Source of the DNA: Flavobacterium psychrophilum
GTDB lineage: Bacteria; Bacteroidota; Bacteroidia; Flavobacteriales; Flavobacteriaceae
Reading direction: 5' to 3'
Length of the DNA stretch: 35,786 nucleotides
NCBI GenBank assembly: GCA_022730285.1
Contig: DZCQ01000004.1
Span: 57,817-93,602, forward strand
How positions within the stretch are numbered: position 1 is the stretch's first letter; each line of letters opens with the position of its first letter. A program made the translations under genes and the position numbers. Shown here one piece after another: positions 1-8,636 of the stretch. The notes below the pieces were generated by a model. It was not told where the DNA came from. It searched no databases and was given only the letters and a program-made list of their open reading frames with translations.

Positions 1-549
1 GACCCAAGCAAAGATGTAGATGGATTTCATCCTGAGAATTTTGGAAAAATGGCCTTAGACATGACTACTTTTATCCCAGCTACTCCATTCGGAATCTTAG
101 AACTATTAGAACGATATGGAGTGGATACGAAAGGAAAACATACCGTAGTAATTGGCAGAAGCCATATAGTAGGCAGACCTATGAGTATTTTAATGGGAAG
201 AAAAGGATTCCCAGGAAATTCTACAGTAACTCTAACACATAGTTATACCAAAAATATTGCTCAAATAACTACACAAGCAGATATTATTATAACTGCACTA
301 GGTGTTCCTAATTATCTTAAAGCAGAAATGGTAAAAGATGGTGCGATAGTTATAGATGTAGGAATTACAAGAGTAGAAGACAAAAATACCGAAAAAGGAT
401 ATATAATAACTGGTGATGTAGATTTTGAGAATGTATCCAAAAAAGCATCACATATCACACCAGTTCCTGGTGGAGTTGGGCCTATGACAATCGCAATGTT
501 ACTAAAAAACACTCTTTTAGCCAGAGAACAGCGTAAAGAAGCAAACTGA
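1..549 (+). CDS. folD: Bifunctional methylenetetrahydrofolate dehydrogenase/cyclohydrolase FolD, 5' partial
   Basis: FolD oxidises 5,10-methylene-THF to methenyl-THF with NADP and hydrolyses it to 10-formyl-THF in one-carbon metabolism, in the cytosol. The frame is open from base 1, so the N-terminal third with the catalytic lysine lies outside the window. The visible part begins with DPSKDVDGFHP, the conserved loop of the catalytic domain, continues with the Rossmann segment VVIGRSHIVGRP, and ends with the family motif TPVPGGVGPMT. A methionine at base 49 is internal and not the start. The GNAT gene follows after 3 bases, so the two are probably co-transcribed. The identity is secure; only the length is unknown. 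Confidence 0.96.
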   Translation, partial: DPSKDVDGFHPENFGKMALDMTTFIPATPFGILELLERYGVDTKGKHTVVIGRSHIVGRPMSILMGRKGFPGNSTVTLTHSYTKNIAQITTQADIIITALGVPNYLKAEMVKDGAIVIDVGITRVEDKNTEKGYIITGDVDFENVSKKASHITPVPGGVGPMTIAMLLKNTLLAREQRKEAN

Positions 550-552
550 TTT

Positions 553-1050
553 ATGAAAATTTCTGTTGCAACAAAATCAGAATTAGAAATAGTTAGAAAT
601 TTAGCATTTCAAATTTGGCCAAATACATATAGTTCTATATTATCTAAGGAACAACTAGACTATATGTTACACACCTTTTATGATTTAGAATATTTAGAAA
701 ATCAAATAAAAGAAAATCAAATATTTTTATTAGTGAAGAAAGACGCAAAATATTTAGGATTTTGTTCTTATGAAATAAATTATAATTCTACCACTAAAAC
801 CAAATTACATAAAATATATGTATTGCCAGAAGGCCAAGGCTTCGGAATTGGAAAAATATTAATAAAAACCGTAGAGAATATTGCACAAAATAATGCAAAC
901 ACCGAAGTTATCTTGAACGTAAACAGATACAATAATGCATTGGGATTTTATCAAAAAATTGGATACCATATTTCCGAAACAGTAGATATTGAAATAGGAA
1001 ATAATTATTTAATGGAAGATTTTATAATGAGTAAAAAGCTATTCAACTAA
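553..1050 (+). CDS. GNAT family N-acetyltransferase
   Basis: 165-residue protein that fits the usual size of a single GNAT domain. The acetyl-CoA binding loop is visible as EGQGFGIGKILI (motif A, about residues 93-104), preceded by the beta strand KIYVLP. Near the C-terminus NRYNNALGFYQKIGY is the typical motif B, where the tyrosine often acts as general acid. Substrate unknown; it could acetylate a small amine or a protein N-terminus. It starts 3 bases after the folD stop, so it is the last gene of that unit, and a hairpin terminator follows at 1106-1144. Confidence 0.88.
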   Translation: MKISVATKSELEIVRNLAFQIWPNTYSSILSKEQLDYMLHTFYDLEYLENQIKENQIFLLVKKDAKYLGFCSYEINYNSTTKTKLHKIYVLPEGQGFGIGKILIKTVENIAQNNANTEVILNVNRYNNALGFYQKIGYHISETVDIEIGNNYLMEDFIMSKKLFN

Positions 1051-1105
1051 GTTTTATTTTACAATAATTCATAAACTTCACTTTTGAAGGAAATGAAAAT
1101 TTATC

Positions 1106-1144
1106 AAAAAAAAGCCATTTCAATTTATATAAAATGGCTTTTTT
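1106..1144. terminator. Bidirectional Rho-independent terminator between GNAT gene and atpG
   Basis: Stem AAAAGCCATTT (ending 1120) pairs with AAATGGCTTTT (from 1132) around an 11-base AT-rich loop. Runs of A on the left and T on the right make it usable from both strands, as expected between the convergent ends of the folD unit and the atp operon. Confidence 0.85.
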
Positions 1145-1168
1145 AGTATTAGAATTTAAAAACAAATA

Positions 1169-2026
1169 TTATTTTAATGCTTCTGCACCACCAACAATTT
1201 CCAAAATTTCGTTAGTAATTGCAGCTTGTCTCGCTTTGTTATAAGTAAGTTTTAACTGATCTCTAAGTTCTTTCGCATTATCAGTAGCCTTATGCATCGC
1301 AGTCATACGAGCACCGTGCTCTGCAGCGAATGAATCTCTTATACCTTTGTACAATTGTATTTTTAAAGATTTTGGTATTAATGTCAAAAATATCTGCTCC
1401 TTCGAAGGTTCAAATATATAATCGGTAACAACATTAGTTTTCTCTGATTGAATAGATTGTAATGGCAAAAATTGCTCTACTTGCACAAGTTGTGTAGCAG
1501 CATTTTTAAATTGATTATATACAATTTCAATCACATCATATTCGCCAGTTAAAAATTTATTTATAATACTATCGGCTAGTAAAGAAACGTTATCAAATGT
1601 TAATTGGTCAAATATCATACTTTGATTATCAATAACATTATGAGATTTTGATAAAGAATCGTTTCCTTTTTTTCCAATTGCAAGAACGGATATATCTTTA
1701 TTATCATAAAAACTAGATCTACTTTTAATTTCTTTAATAATATTAGAGTTAAAAGCACCACACAAACCACGATTAGAAGTAATTGCAATTAACAACACTT
1801 TTTTAATTTCTCTCTGAGTTGTGTATTCGCCACCTGATTCTCCATCTAGAGTAGCCGAAAGATTTTGTAATAATTCGGTCAACTTTTCAGCATATGGTCT
1901 CATGGCTGTAATAGCATCTTGGGCTTTTTTCAATTTAGCTGCAGAAACCATTTTCATCGCAGAGGTAATCTGCATTGTGGATCCTACTGATACTATTCTA
2001 TTTCTTACTTCTTTTAAACTTGCCAT
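1169..2026 (-). CDS. atpG: F1-ATPase gamma subunit
   Basis: The gamma subunit is the central rotor shaft of the F1 sector. The 285-residue protein has the N-terminal helix MASLKEVRNRIVSVGSTMQIT SAMKMVSAAKL-type sequence, which inserts in the alpha3-beta3 hexamer, an internal SNRGLCGAFNSN motif, and the C-terminal helix with AITNEILEIVGGAEA. Length matches the family. It is the last gene of the operon; atpD and atpC are not downstream, since a terminator and the convergent folD unit follow. The 99-base gap from atpA contains repeats and a possible own promoter box. Confidence 0.97.
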   Translation of the reverse strand: MASLKEVRNRIVSVGSTMQITSAMKMVSAAKLKKAQDAITAMRPYAEKLTELLQNLSATLDGESGGEYTTQREIKKVLLIAITSNRGLCGAFNSNIIKEIKSRSSFYDNKDISVLAIGKKGNDSLSKSHNVIDNQSMIFDQLTFDNVSLLADSIINKFLTGEYDVIEIVYNQFKNAATQLVQVEQFLPLQSIQSEKTNVVTDYIFEPSKEQIFLTLIPKSLKIQLYKGIRDSFAAEHGARMTAMHKATDNAKELRDQLKLTYNKARQAAITNEILEIVGGAEALK

Positions 2027-2040
2027 CTTTTATATTAGTC

Positions 2041-2115
2041 TAATGTCATAAAGTCATAAAGACAAAAGTATGTTAAAGTATCAATAAATAGATTTAACTT
2101 TTGACTTTAGAACTT
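2041..2115. repeat. GTC/GAC-rich intergenic repeat with imperfect inverted arms (atpA-atpG gap)
   Basis: Contains TCATAAAG in tandem and ACTTTTGAC twice. The 18-base arm at 2052-2069 and the arm at 2097-2114 are complementary at 15 of 18 positions, so the RNA could fold into a long hairpin between atpA and atpG. The left end TAATGTCATAAAGTCA resembles TAATGTCGTAAAGTCG at 9899-9914 upstream of the next GNAT gene, suggesting a dispersed short element. Confidence 0.55.
2063..2070 (-). promoter_or_regulatory. Possible -7 box upstream of atpG
   Basis: The minus strand reads TACTTTTG, matching the Bacteroidota -7 element TAnnTTTG, 36 bases before the atpG ATG. No -33 element is visible at the right distance and the site lies in a repeat, so it may be chance. 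Confidence 0.3.
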
Positions 2116-2125
2116 TTGACTAATT

Positions 2126-4221
<2,096 letters not shown>

Positions 4222-4755
4222 TTAATTAGACAATTCTCTTTTTAAAGTTTGCAATCTACTTGCCACAGACGCATTATATTGCATATCTCCTATTCTTAGA
4301 ATAAACCCTCCAATAATAGATGGATCTATGCTATTTTGAATAGCTATATTTTTAGTAGTAAAAGTAGCAATTTTGTTTTTCACAACTACTTCTAAATTTT
4401 CATCTAATGGAATTGCAGTAGTTACAAACGCAATTTGGTTGTTATTCAACTCATTAAATAGAATAGTATATTGCTTGGTTATTGATTCTAGAATTTCAAA
4501 CCTTTTGTTTTGAAATAATAAGTGAAGAAGGCTTTTAGTTACCGAATTAGTATCTCTAAATATCTCCAACAAAGCATTTTGCTTTACTTCTACCGAAATT
4601 ATAGGATTTTGAATGAAATTAGATAATTCTTGATTTCCCAGAATTGTATTTCCCATTAAATACATATCGTTATTCACTTCGACAGTTGCATTTTTTGAAA
4701 TTGAAATATCTAAAATAGCTTTTGCATAGCGAATAGCAGCTCTTGTACTTGACAT
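4222..4755 (-). CDS. atpH: F0F1-ATPase delta subunit (OSCP)
   Basis: The delta subunit forms the stator cap that joins F1 alpha to the b subunits. The 177-residue protein starts with SSTRAAIRYAKAIL, the typical N-terminal helix of the family, and ends with the conserved PSIIGGFILRIGD and SVASRLQTLKREL. It starts 3 bases after the atpF stop, and its own stop touches the start of the unknown gene, so translational coupling is likely along this part of the operon. Confidence 0.96.
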   Translation of the reverse strand: MSSTRAAIRYAKAILDISISKNATVEVNNDMYLMGNTILGNQELSNFIQNPIISVEVKQNALLEIFRDTNSVTKSLLHLLFQNKRFEILESITKQYTILFNELNNNQIAFVTTAIPLDENLEVVVKNKIATFTTKNIAIQNSIDPSIIGGFILRIGDMQYNASVASRLQTLKRELSN

Positions 4756-4758
4756 AAT

Positions 4759-5259
4759 TTAGTTAAGTTTAATATCTTGTAACATATTTTCGACTAATTT
4801 TGATTGAGAATCTTTATTAGAAAGTTCACTTTTTAATAATTTTTCGGCAATTCCTATAGATAAGTTTGAAACCTGAGCTTTTAAATCAGCCATTGCAGCA
4901 TTTTTTTCTGCATTGATAGCGACTTTTGCTTGCTCTATCATCTTAAGCCCTTGATTTTGTGCTTCTTCTTTTGCGTCAGCAATCATTTTTTCTTTAATTT
5001 CTCTTGCTTCTTTCATAATCGCATCTCGTTCAGCTCTTGCTTCCGAAAGTAATCTTTCATTGTCCGATTTTAAATTTTGCATTTCTTTCTTAGCATTTTC
5101 AGCAGACAATAATGCATTTTTAATTCCTTCTTCTCTTTCATTTACAGCATCTAAGATAGGCTTCCAAGCAAATTTTTTAAGCAAGAAAATAAGCCCAACA
5201 AATATTACTATTTGCCAGATAAACAATCCGAACGAAAAGTCATTAATCAATTTTTCCAT
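4759..5259 (-). CDS. atpF: F0-ATPase subunit b
   Basis: Peripheral stalk subunit. The 166 residues show one N-terminal membrane segment (about residues 9-27, FGLFIWQIVIFVGLIFLL), the conserved KPILDAVNEREEGI after it, and then a long charged, alanine-rich coiled coil up to about residue 145. A single b gene is seen here, so the stalk is likely a homodimer. A 205-base gap with hairpins separates it from atpE upstream. Confidence 0.96.
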   Translation of the reverse strand: MEKLINDFSFGLFIWQIVIFVGLIFLLKKFAWKPILDAVNEREEGIKNALLSAENAKKEMQNLKSDNERLLSEARAERDAIMKEAREIKEKMIADAKEEAQNQGLKMIEQAKVAINAEKNAAMADLKAQVSNLSIGIAEKLLKSELSNKDSQSKLVENMLQDIKLN

Positions 5260-5392
5260 AGTATGAATTCTAAAATAATTTTATTTTAAAGGGCATTTAA
5301 AAAAACACCTTAAATTTGTTTAACCCAGATAAGGATGTTTATTTTTAGCAAAAAACATAACTTACAAGTGACAACAATATTTGTAAATAGAT

Positions 5393-5412
5393 TAAAGTGT
5401 TATCTCACTTTA
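5393..5412 (-). other. Second stem-loop between atpE and atpF
   Basis: TAAAGTG (5393-5399) pairs perfectly with CACTTTA (5406-5412) around a 6-base loop. In the direction of transcription it follows directly after the larger hairpin at 5417-5457. The pair may protect the atpE message end or attenuate reading into atpF. Confidence 0.45.
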
Positions 5413-5416
5413 TTTT

Positions 5417-5457
5417 AAAACAATAGTTACAACCAACCGTTGCAACTATTGTTTTTT
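5417..5457 (-). terminator. Stem-loop downstream of atpE (attenuator or mRNA end)
   Basis: AAAACAATAGTT-A-CAAC pairs with GTTG-C-AACTATTGTTTT, leaving a 5-base loop and a single A-C mismatch. It lies 7 bases after the atpE stop codon. The following minus-strand tract is TTTTAAAATA, a weak U run, so partial termination or a 3' end that stabilises the atpE transcript is more likely than full termination. Confidence 0.6.
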
Positions 5458-5464
5458 GTTTTAA

Positions 5465-5656
5465 TTAAGATGCGAATAACGCAGCGAAACCAATACCTTC
5501 AATAAGTGCAGCTGCAATAAGCATAGCTGTTTGGATTTTTCCTGAAGCTTCTGGCTGACGAGCAATAGCGTCCATTGCTGAACCACCAATACGCCCGATA
5601 CCTAATGCTGCTCCGATTACAATTAATCCTGCTCCTACAATGTTTGGAATTGTCAT
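5465..5656 (-). CDS. atpE: F0-ATPase subunit c (proteolipid)
   Basis: The c subunit builds the rotating ring that carries ions. It is short, 63 residues, and made of two membrane helices: residues about 5-28 (glycine-rich, GAALGIGRIGGSAM) and 40-62, joined by the polar loop RQPEA (33-37) that touches gamma. The carboxylate that binds the ion is Glu53 in LIEGIGF. Glycine after the glutamate, not serine as in sodium types such as Ilyobacter, suggests proton coupling; this is inference. It is isolated from its neighbours by hairpins on both sides, in keeping with the need for many copies per complex. Confidence 0.97.
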   Translation of the reverse strand: MTIPNIVGAGLIVIGAALGIGRIGGSAMDAIARQPEASGKIQTAMLIAAALIEGIGFAALFAS

Positions 5657-5693
5657 GATATATATATTAAAAATTAAACATTCTTTTTTGAGC

Positions 5694-5726
5694 TTTTTAC
5701 TTTATGCTATAAGCATATAGTAAAAA
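5694..5726 (-). terminator. Stem-loop between atpB and atpE
   Basis: TTTTTACT (5694-5701) pairs with AGTAAAAA (5719-5726) and TATGCT (5703-5708) with AGCATA (5712-5717), leaving a T-T mismatch and a 3-base loop: a 14-bp stem. It begins 6 bases after the atpB stop. No long U run follows the stem on the minus strand, so it is probably a processing or stability element between atpB and atpE. Confidence 0.55.
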
Positions 5727-5731
5727 ACATT

Positions 5732-6871
5732 TTAATGATGTGCTTCTTCGTGATGGTGTTCATGATTTCCCGCACCAAAATATAAAGCTGAAAGCATGGT
5801 AAAAATATAAGCTTGCAAAAAGGCCACCAATATTTCTAGTAGCGACAATGCAAATGCTAACCCAAAAGACAGACTACTTCCAATCCAGCTTTTAAAAATA
5901 AACATCAAAGCTATGATACTCATTAACACTACATGCCCTGCTAAAATATTTGCATACAAACGTATTGTTAATGAAAATGGCTTAATCAATGTTCCTAATA
6001 ATTCTATTGGTATTAAAACAATCTTCATTATAACTGGGACTCCAGGCATCCAAAATATATGTGCCCAATAATTTTTGTTAGCAGAGAAAGTAGTAATTAA
6101 GTACGTTAAAATAGCTAACGATGCTGTAATTGTAAAATTACCAGTTACATTAAACCCAAACGGCATAAGACCTAAAAGATTTAAAAACAAAATAAAAAAG
6201 AATATTGTTAGCAAATAGCTCATGTATTTTTTATAATATTTTTCTCCAATATTAGGTATCGCAATCTCATCTCGAACATACAAAACTACTGGCTCAAAAA
6301 TCCTTCCAACTCCAGATGCAATACCTCCGTTTTTTAAATAAGATTTTGCTAAGGAAGCAAAAAGCAAGAACATTATCACAGCAATCCCTAAAATCCCTAA
6401 AACACTTTTGGTAATAGAAAAATCTATTGGACGAATATTTGTAGGATGACCATTATGCACGTTTAACTTTCCAGAAGCATCTGTTTTGTATATTTTTTCA
6501 TGATGCAAAACATAATAATCTCGATTATTTTCTGCAACTTTATTCCCATGTTCAAATTTTGAAGAAGAAAAAACTTGCAATCCATTGTCCCACAAAATAA
6601 TTGGCAAAGAAAAACCATAGTGTTCTCCAGTCTCCACATTAGATGAAAATATAAAATTGTGAGAATCTAGCAAGTGATGGTTAATATATTCTTTAATTTC
6701 CGATTTTACATCTTTATTGCCTTCTGGATTTACATGTGAAATAGAATTTTTCTCGTTTTTTGGCTCTTGACTAGGAATGGAATCTTGAACAACACTAGCA
6801 GAACTAACGTAAGAAACAAAAGCAACAATTGTAACTATTATAAAACGAAGTATATTGTGTAAAATGACCAT
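5732..6871 (-). CDS. atpB: F0-ATPase subunit a
   Basis: Subunit a forms the ion half-channels against the c ring. I choose the ATG at 6871 (379 residues); a longer frame would start at a TTG at 6916 that lies inside the promoter box. Residues 1-31 look like a signal peptide, followed by a long periplasmic, histidine-containing extension to about residue 150, as is usual in this phylum. Membrane helices fill 155-365. The essential arginine is Arg304 in LTIRLYANILAGH. The C-terminus is histidine-rich (NHEHHHEEAHH). It is the first gene of the operon; an atpI/atpZ gene is not directly upstream. Confidence 0.95.
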   Translation of the reverse strand: MVILHNILRFIIVTIVAFVSYVSSASVVQDSIPSQEPKNEKNSISHVNPEGNKDVKSEIKEYINHHLLDSHNFIFSSNVETGEHYGFSLPIILWDNGLQVFSSSKFEHGNKVAENNRDYYVLHHEKIYKTDASGKLNVHNGHPTNIRPIDFSITKSVLGILGIAVIMFLLFASLAKSYLKNGGIASGVGRIFEPVVLYVRDEIAIPNIGEKYYKKYMSYLLTIFFFILFLNLLGLMPFGFNVTGNFTITASLAILTYLITTFSANKNYWAHIFWMPGVPVIMKIVLIPIELLGTLIKPFSLTIRLYANILAGHVVLMSIIALMFIFKSWIGSSLSFGLAFALSLLEILVAFLQAYIFTMLSALYFGAGNHEHHHEEAHH

Positions 6872-6913
6872 ATATATGTATAAACTATGTTTTGGATTTT
6901 TGTTAATTTGTGG

Positions 6914-6942
6914 CAAAGGTACATTTTTTATTATTATTCAAA
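6914..6942 (-). promoter_or_regulatory. Promoter of the atp operon
   Basis: On the minus strand TTTG (6942-6939) is followed after 17 bases by TACCTTTG (6921-6914), matching the Bacteroidota -33/-7 consensus TTTG-N17-20-TAnnTTTG. The predicted transcript starts near 6908 and leaves a leader of about 37 bases before the ATG at 6871. It also argues against the upstream TTG at 6916 as a start. Confidence 0.75.
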
Positions 6943-7027
6943 AAAAAATATTTTTCATTTTTCTCAAACAACTTGATTTTTATTTATCTATCGCATTTAA
7001 AAGCAAAAGTTATCAACATTTATATCT

Positions 7028-7041
7028 GTAACTTAAATCAC
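7028..7041. promoter_or_regulatory. Crp/Fnr-like palindrome in the atpB/RCC1 divergent region
   Basis: GTAACTTAAATCAC, within TGTAA-N6-TCACA. Its reverse complement differs from the palindrome before the SQR1 gene (22515-22528) only at two central spacer bases. It lies about 90 bases upstream of the RCC1 gene -7 box and about 107 bases from the atpB one, so its target is unclear. The rest of 6872-7170 is AT-rich and holds only the two divergent promoters. Confidence 0.4.
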
Positions 7042-7109
7042 AAAACAGAATTAAAATGCTGAATTATAATAATTTGAATACTTAAAAAAAATAAAATTTG
7101 AAAACAAAG

Positions 7110-7139
7110 TTGTTAATAAGTAATTTTTACGTATTTTTG
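7110..7139 (+). promoter_or_regulatory. Promoter of the RCC1-repeat protein gene
   Basis: TTG (7110-7112) is followed after 19 bases by TATTTTTG (7132-7139), an exact TAnnTTTG box. The start would be near 7144, giving a leader of about 27 bases before the ATG at 7171. Confidence 0.7.
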
Positions 7140-7170
7140 TAGAACTTACTAACATTAACAAAAATAAATT

Positions 7171-8541
7171 ATGGGGAAAAATTTATTTATTCTGTGCTTC
7201 GGATTAATTTCTTTTAATTTATCCGCTCAATGTTGGCAAACAGTTTCACCAGGCGGAGCACATACAATGGCAATTAGAACTGGGGGAACTTTATGGACTT
7301 GGGGACGTAATAACTATGGGCAATTAGGTGTTGGAACTAGTGTAACTTCTGTTACAAGCCCAACACAAGTAGGAACTGCAACTAATTGGGATAAAATATC
7401 TTCTGGAAATTCTCATTGTGTTGCTATTAAAACAGATGGCACTCTATGGACATGGGGAAGTAATCAGTCTGGACAGTTAGGCAATGGAACTACTACTAAT
7501 TCTAACATTCCTATCCAAATAGGTTCAGAAACTGATTGGCTTTTCATAGCTGCTGGAGATGAGTTTACCTTCGCAATTAAAAATAATCACACATTATGGG
7601 CATGGGGTTTAAATACCTATGGACAACTAGGAGATAATACAACTGTGAGTAAAAATACACCTACACAAATTGGGACAGAAACTAATTGGCAAATAGTAAA
7701 TGCTGGAACAGATCATACAGTAGCGATAAAAAGCAATGGAACTTTGTGGGCATGGGGTAAAAACAATGTAGGACAACTAGGAGATAATACAAATGTAAAT
7801 AAAAACATTCCTACACAAATTGGCACAGACACAGATTGGCAAAACTGCATGGCTAGTATATTACACAGCATTGCAACAAAAACAAATTCTAGTCTATGGA
7901 CTTGGGGTGGTAATAATAACGGACAGCTTGGAAACGGAACTACAACTGATGAAAACAATCCTATCCAAATAAATAGCATTACAAATTGTGGCATAATTGC
8001 TAAAGGGCATCAACATACCATTGTTAAAAAAGCAGACAATACTCTATTTTCATGGGGAGGCAATGCTTCTGGACAATTGGGAGATGCCACAAATACTCAA
8101 AAAACTTCACCTAATAGTGTATATGGCTCTGCTACCGATTGGCTTTTTGTAAATTCTAGAGTTTCGCATACTGTTGCATTAAAAACAGATGGAACTTTAT
8201 ATACTTGGGGAGCAAATTTATACGGACAACTTGGAGATGGAACTACTACTGCTAAAAACACTCCTGTGGTTATAAATTGCCCCACACTCTCATCACAAGA
8301 ATATTTTTTAGACAATAATATTCGCTTATTTCCAAATCCAGCATCCTCAAAAATTACAATAAAAACACTTTCTAACGATTTGTTGGATAGTATTTCTGTA
8401 AAAAGCATCTATGGAACAGAAATTATTTTTGTGAAAGGAAATCAAGAAACAATTTCTATAGAAAGTTTAGCCTCTGGCGTTTATTTTATAGAAGCTATTG
8501 CTAACAATAAAAAATTTGTTGCTAAGTTTATCAAAAACTAA
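7171..8541 (+). CDS. Secreted RCC1-repeat beta-propeller with T9SS sorting domain
   Basis: 456 residues. Residues 1-19 form a signal peptide ending in LSAQ. About residues 26-372 hold seven repeats of roughly 50 residues, each with the RCC1 pattern HTxAIKTDGTLWTWGxNxxGQLG followed by TTTxxNxPxQI; seven blades would close a complete propeller. The tail from about residue 375 has FPNPASSKITI and ends in GVYFIEAI and a lysine-rich strand (KKFVAKFIKN), the type A sorting domain of type IX secretion. The protein is thus likely exported across the outer membrane and attached or released. Its function is unknown; RCC1-type propellers usually bind proteins. It is a single gene with its own promoter. 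Confidence 0.88.
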   Translation: MGKNLFILCFGLISFNLSAQCWQTVSPGGAHTMAIRTGGTLWTWGRNNYGQLGVGTSVTSVTSPTQVGTATNWDKISSGNSHCVAIKTDGTLWTWGSNQSGQLGNGTTTNSNIPIQIGSETDWLFIAAGDEFTFAIKNNHTLWAWGLNTYGQLGDNTTVSKNTPTQIGTETNWQIVNAGTDHTVAIKSNGTLWAWGKNNVGQLGDNTNVNKNIPTQIGTDTDWQNCMASILHSIATKTNSSLWTWGGNNNGQLGNGTTTDENNPIQINSITNCGIIAKGHQHTIVKKADNTLFSWGGNASGQLGDATNTQKTSPNSVYGSATDWLFVNSRVSHTVALKTDGTLYTWGANLYGQLGDGTTTAKNTPVVINCPTLSSQEYFLDNNIRLFPNPASSKITIKTLSNDLLDSISVKSIYGTEIIFVKGNQETISIESLASGVYFIEAIANNKKFVAKFIKN

Positions 8542-8568
8542 ATTGATATTTCTCAATAAAATTACAAA

Positions 8569-8636
8569 ACAAATTTCTAGCAAAACAAGTAGCTTATTCA
8601 CTAATAATAATCTGCATTGTTTCGCTAGAAATTTGT
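8569..8636. repeat. 18-bp inverted repeat across the 3' end of the aspartate kinase gene
   Basis: Left arm 8569-8586 (ACAAATTTCTAGCAAAAC) and right arm 8619-8636 (GTTTCGCTAGAAATTTGT) are complementary at 17 of 18 positions, with a 32-base spacer. The right arm is inside the last codons of the aspartate kinase gene and the left arm lies in the gap to the RCC1 gene. It may act as a terminator for the convergent genes, although no U run follows either arm. Confidence 0.6.

Noticed and set aside
7171..8541. Tandem DNA repeats of the RCC1 gene as a separate mobile or CRISPR-like repeat
   Set aside because: The period of about 150 bases is in frame and reflects protein blades; the DNA copies differ at many positions.
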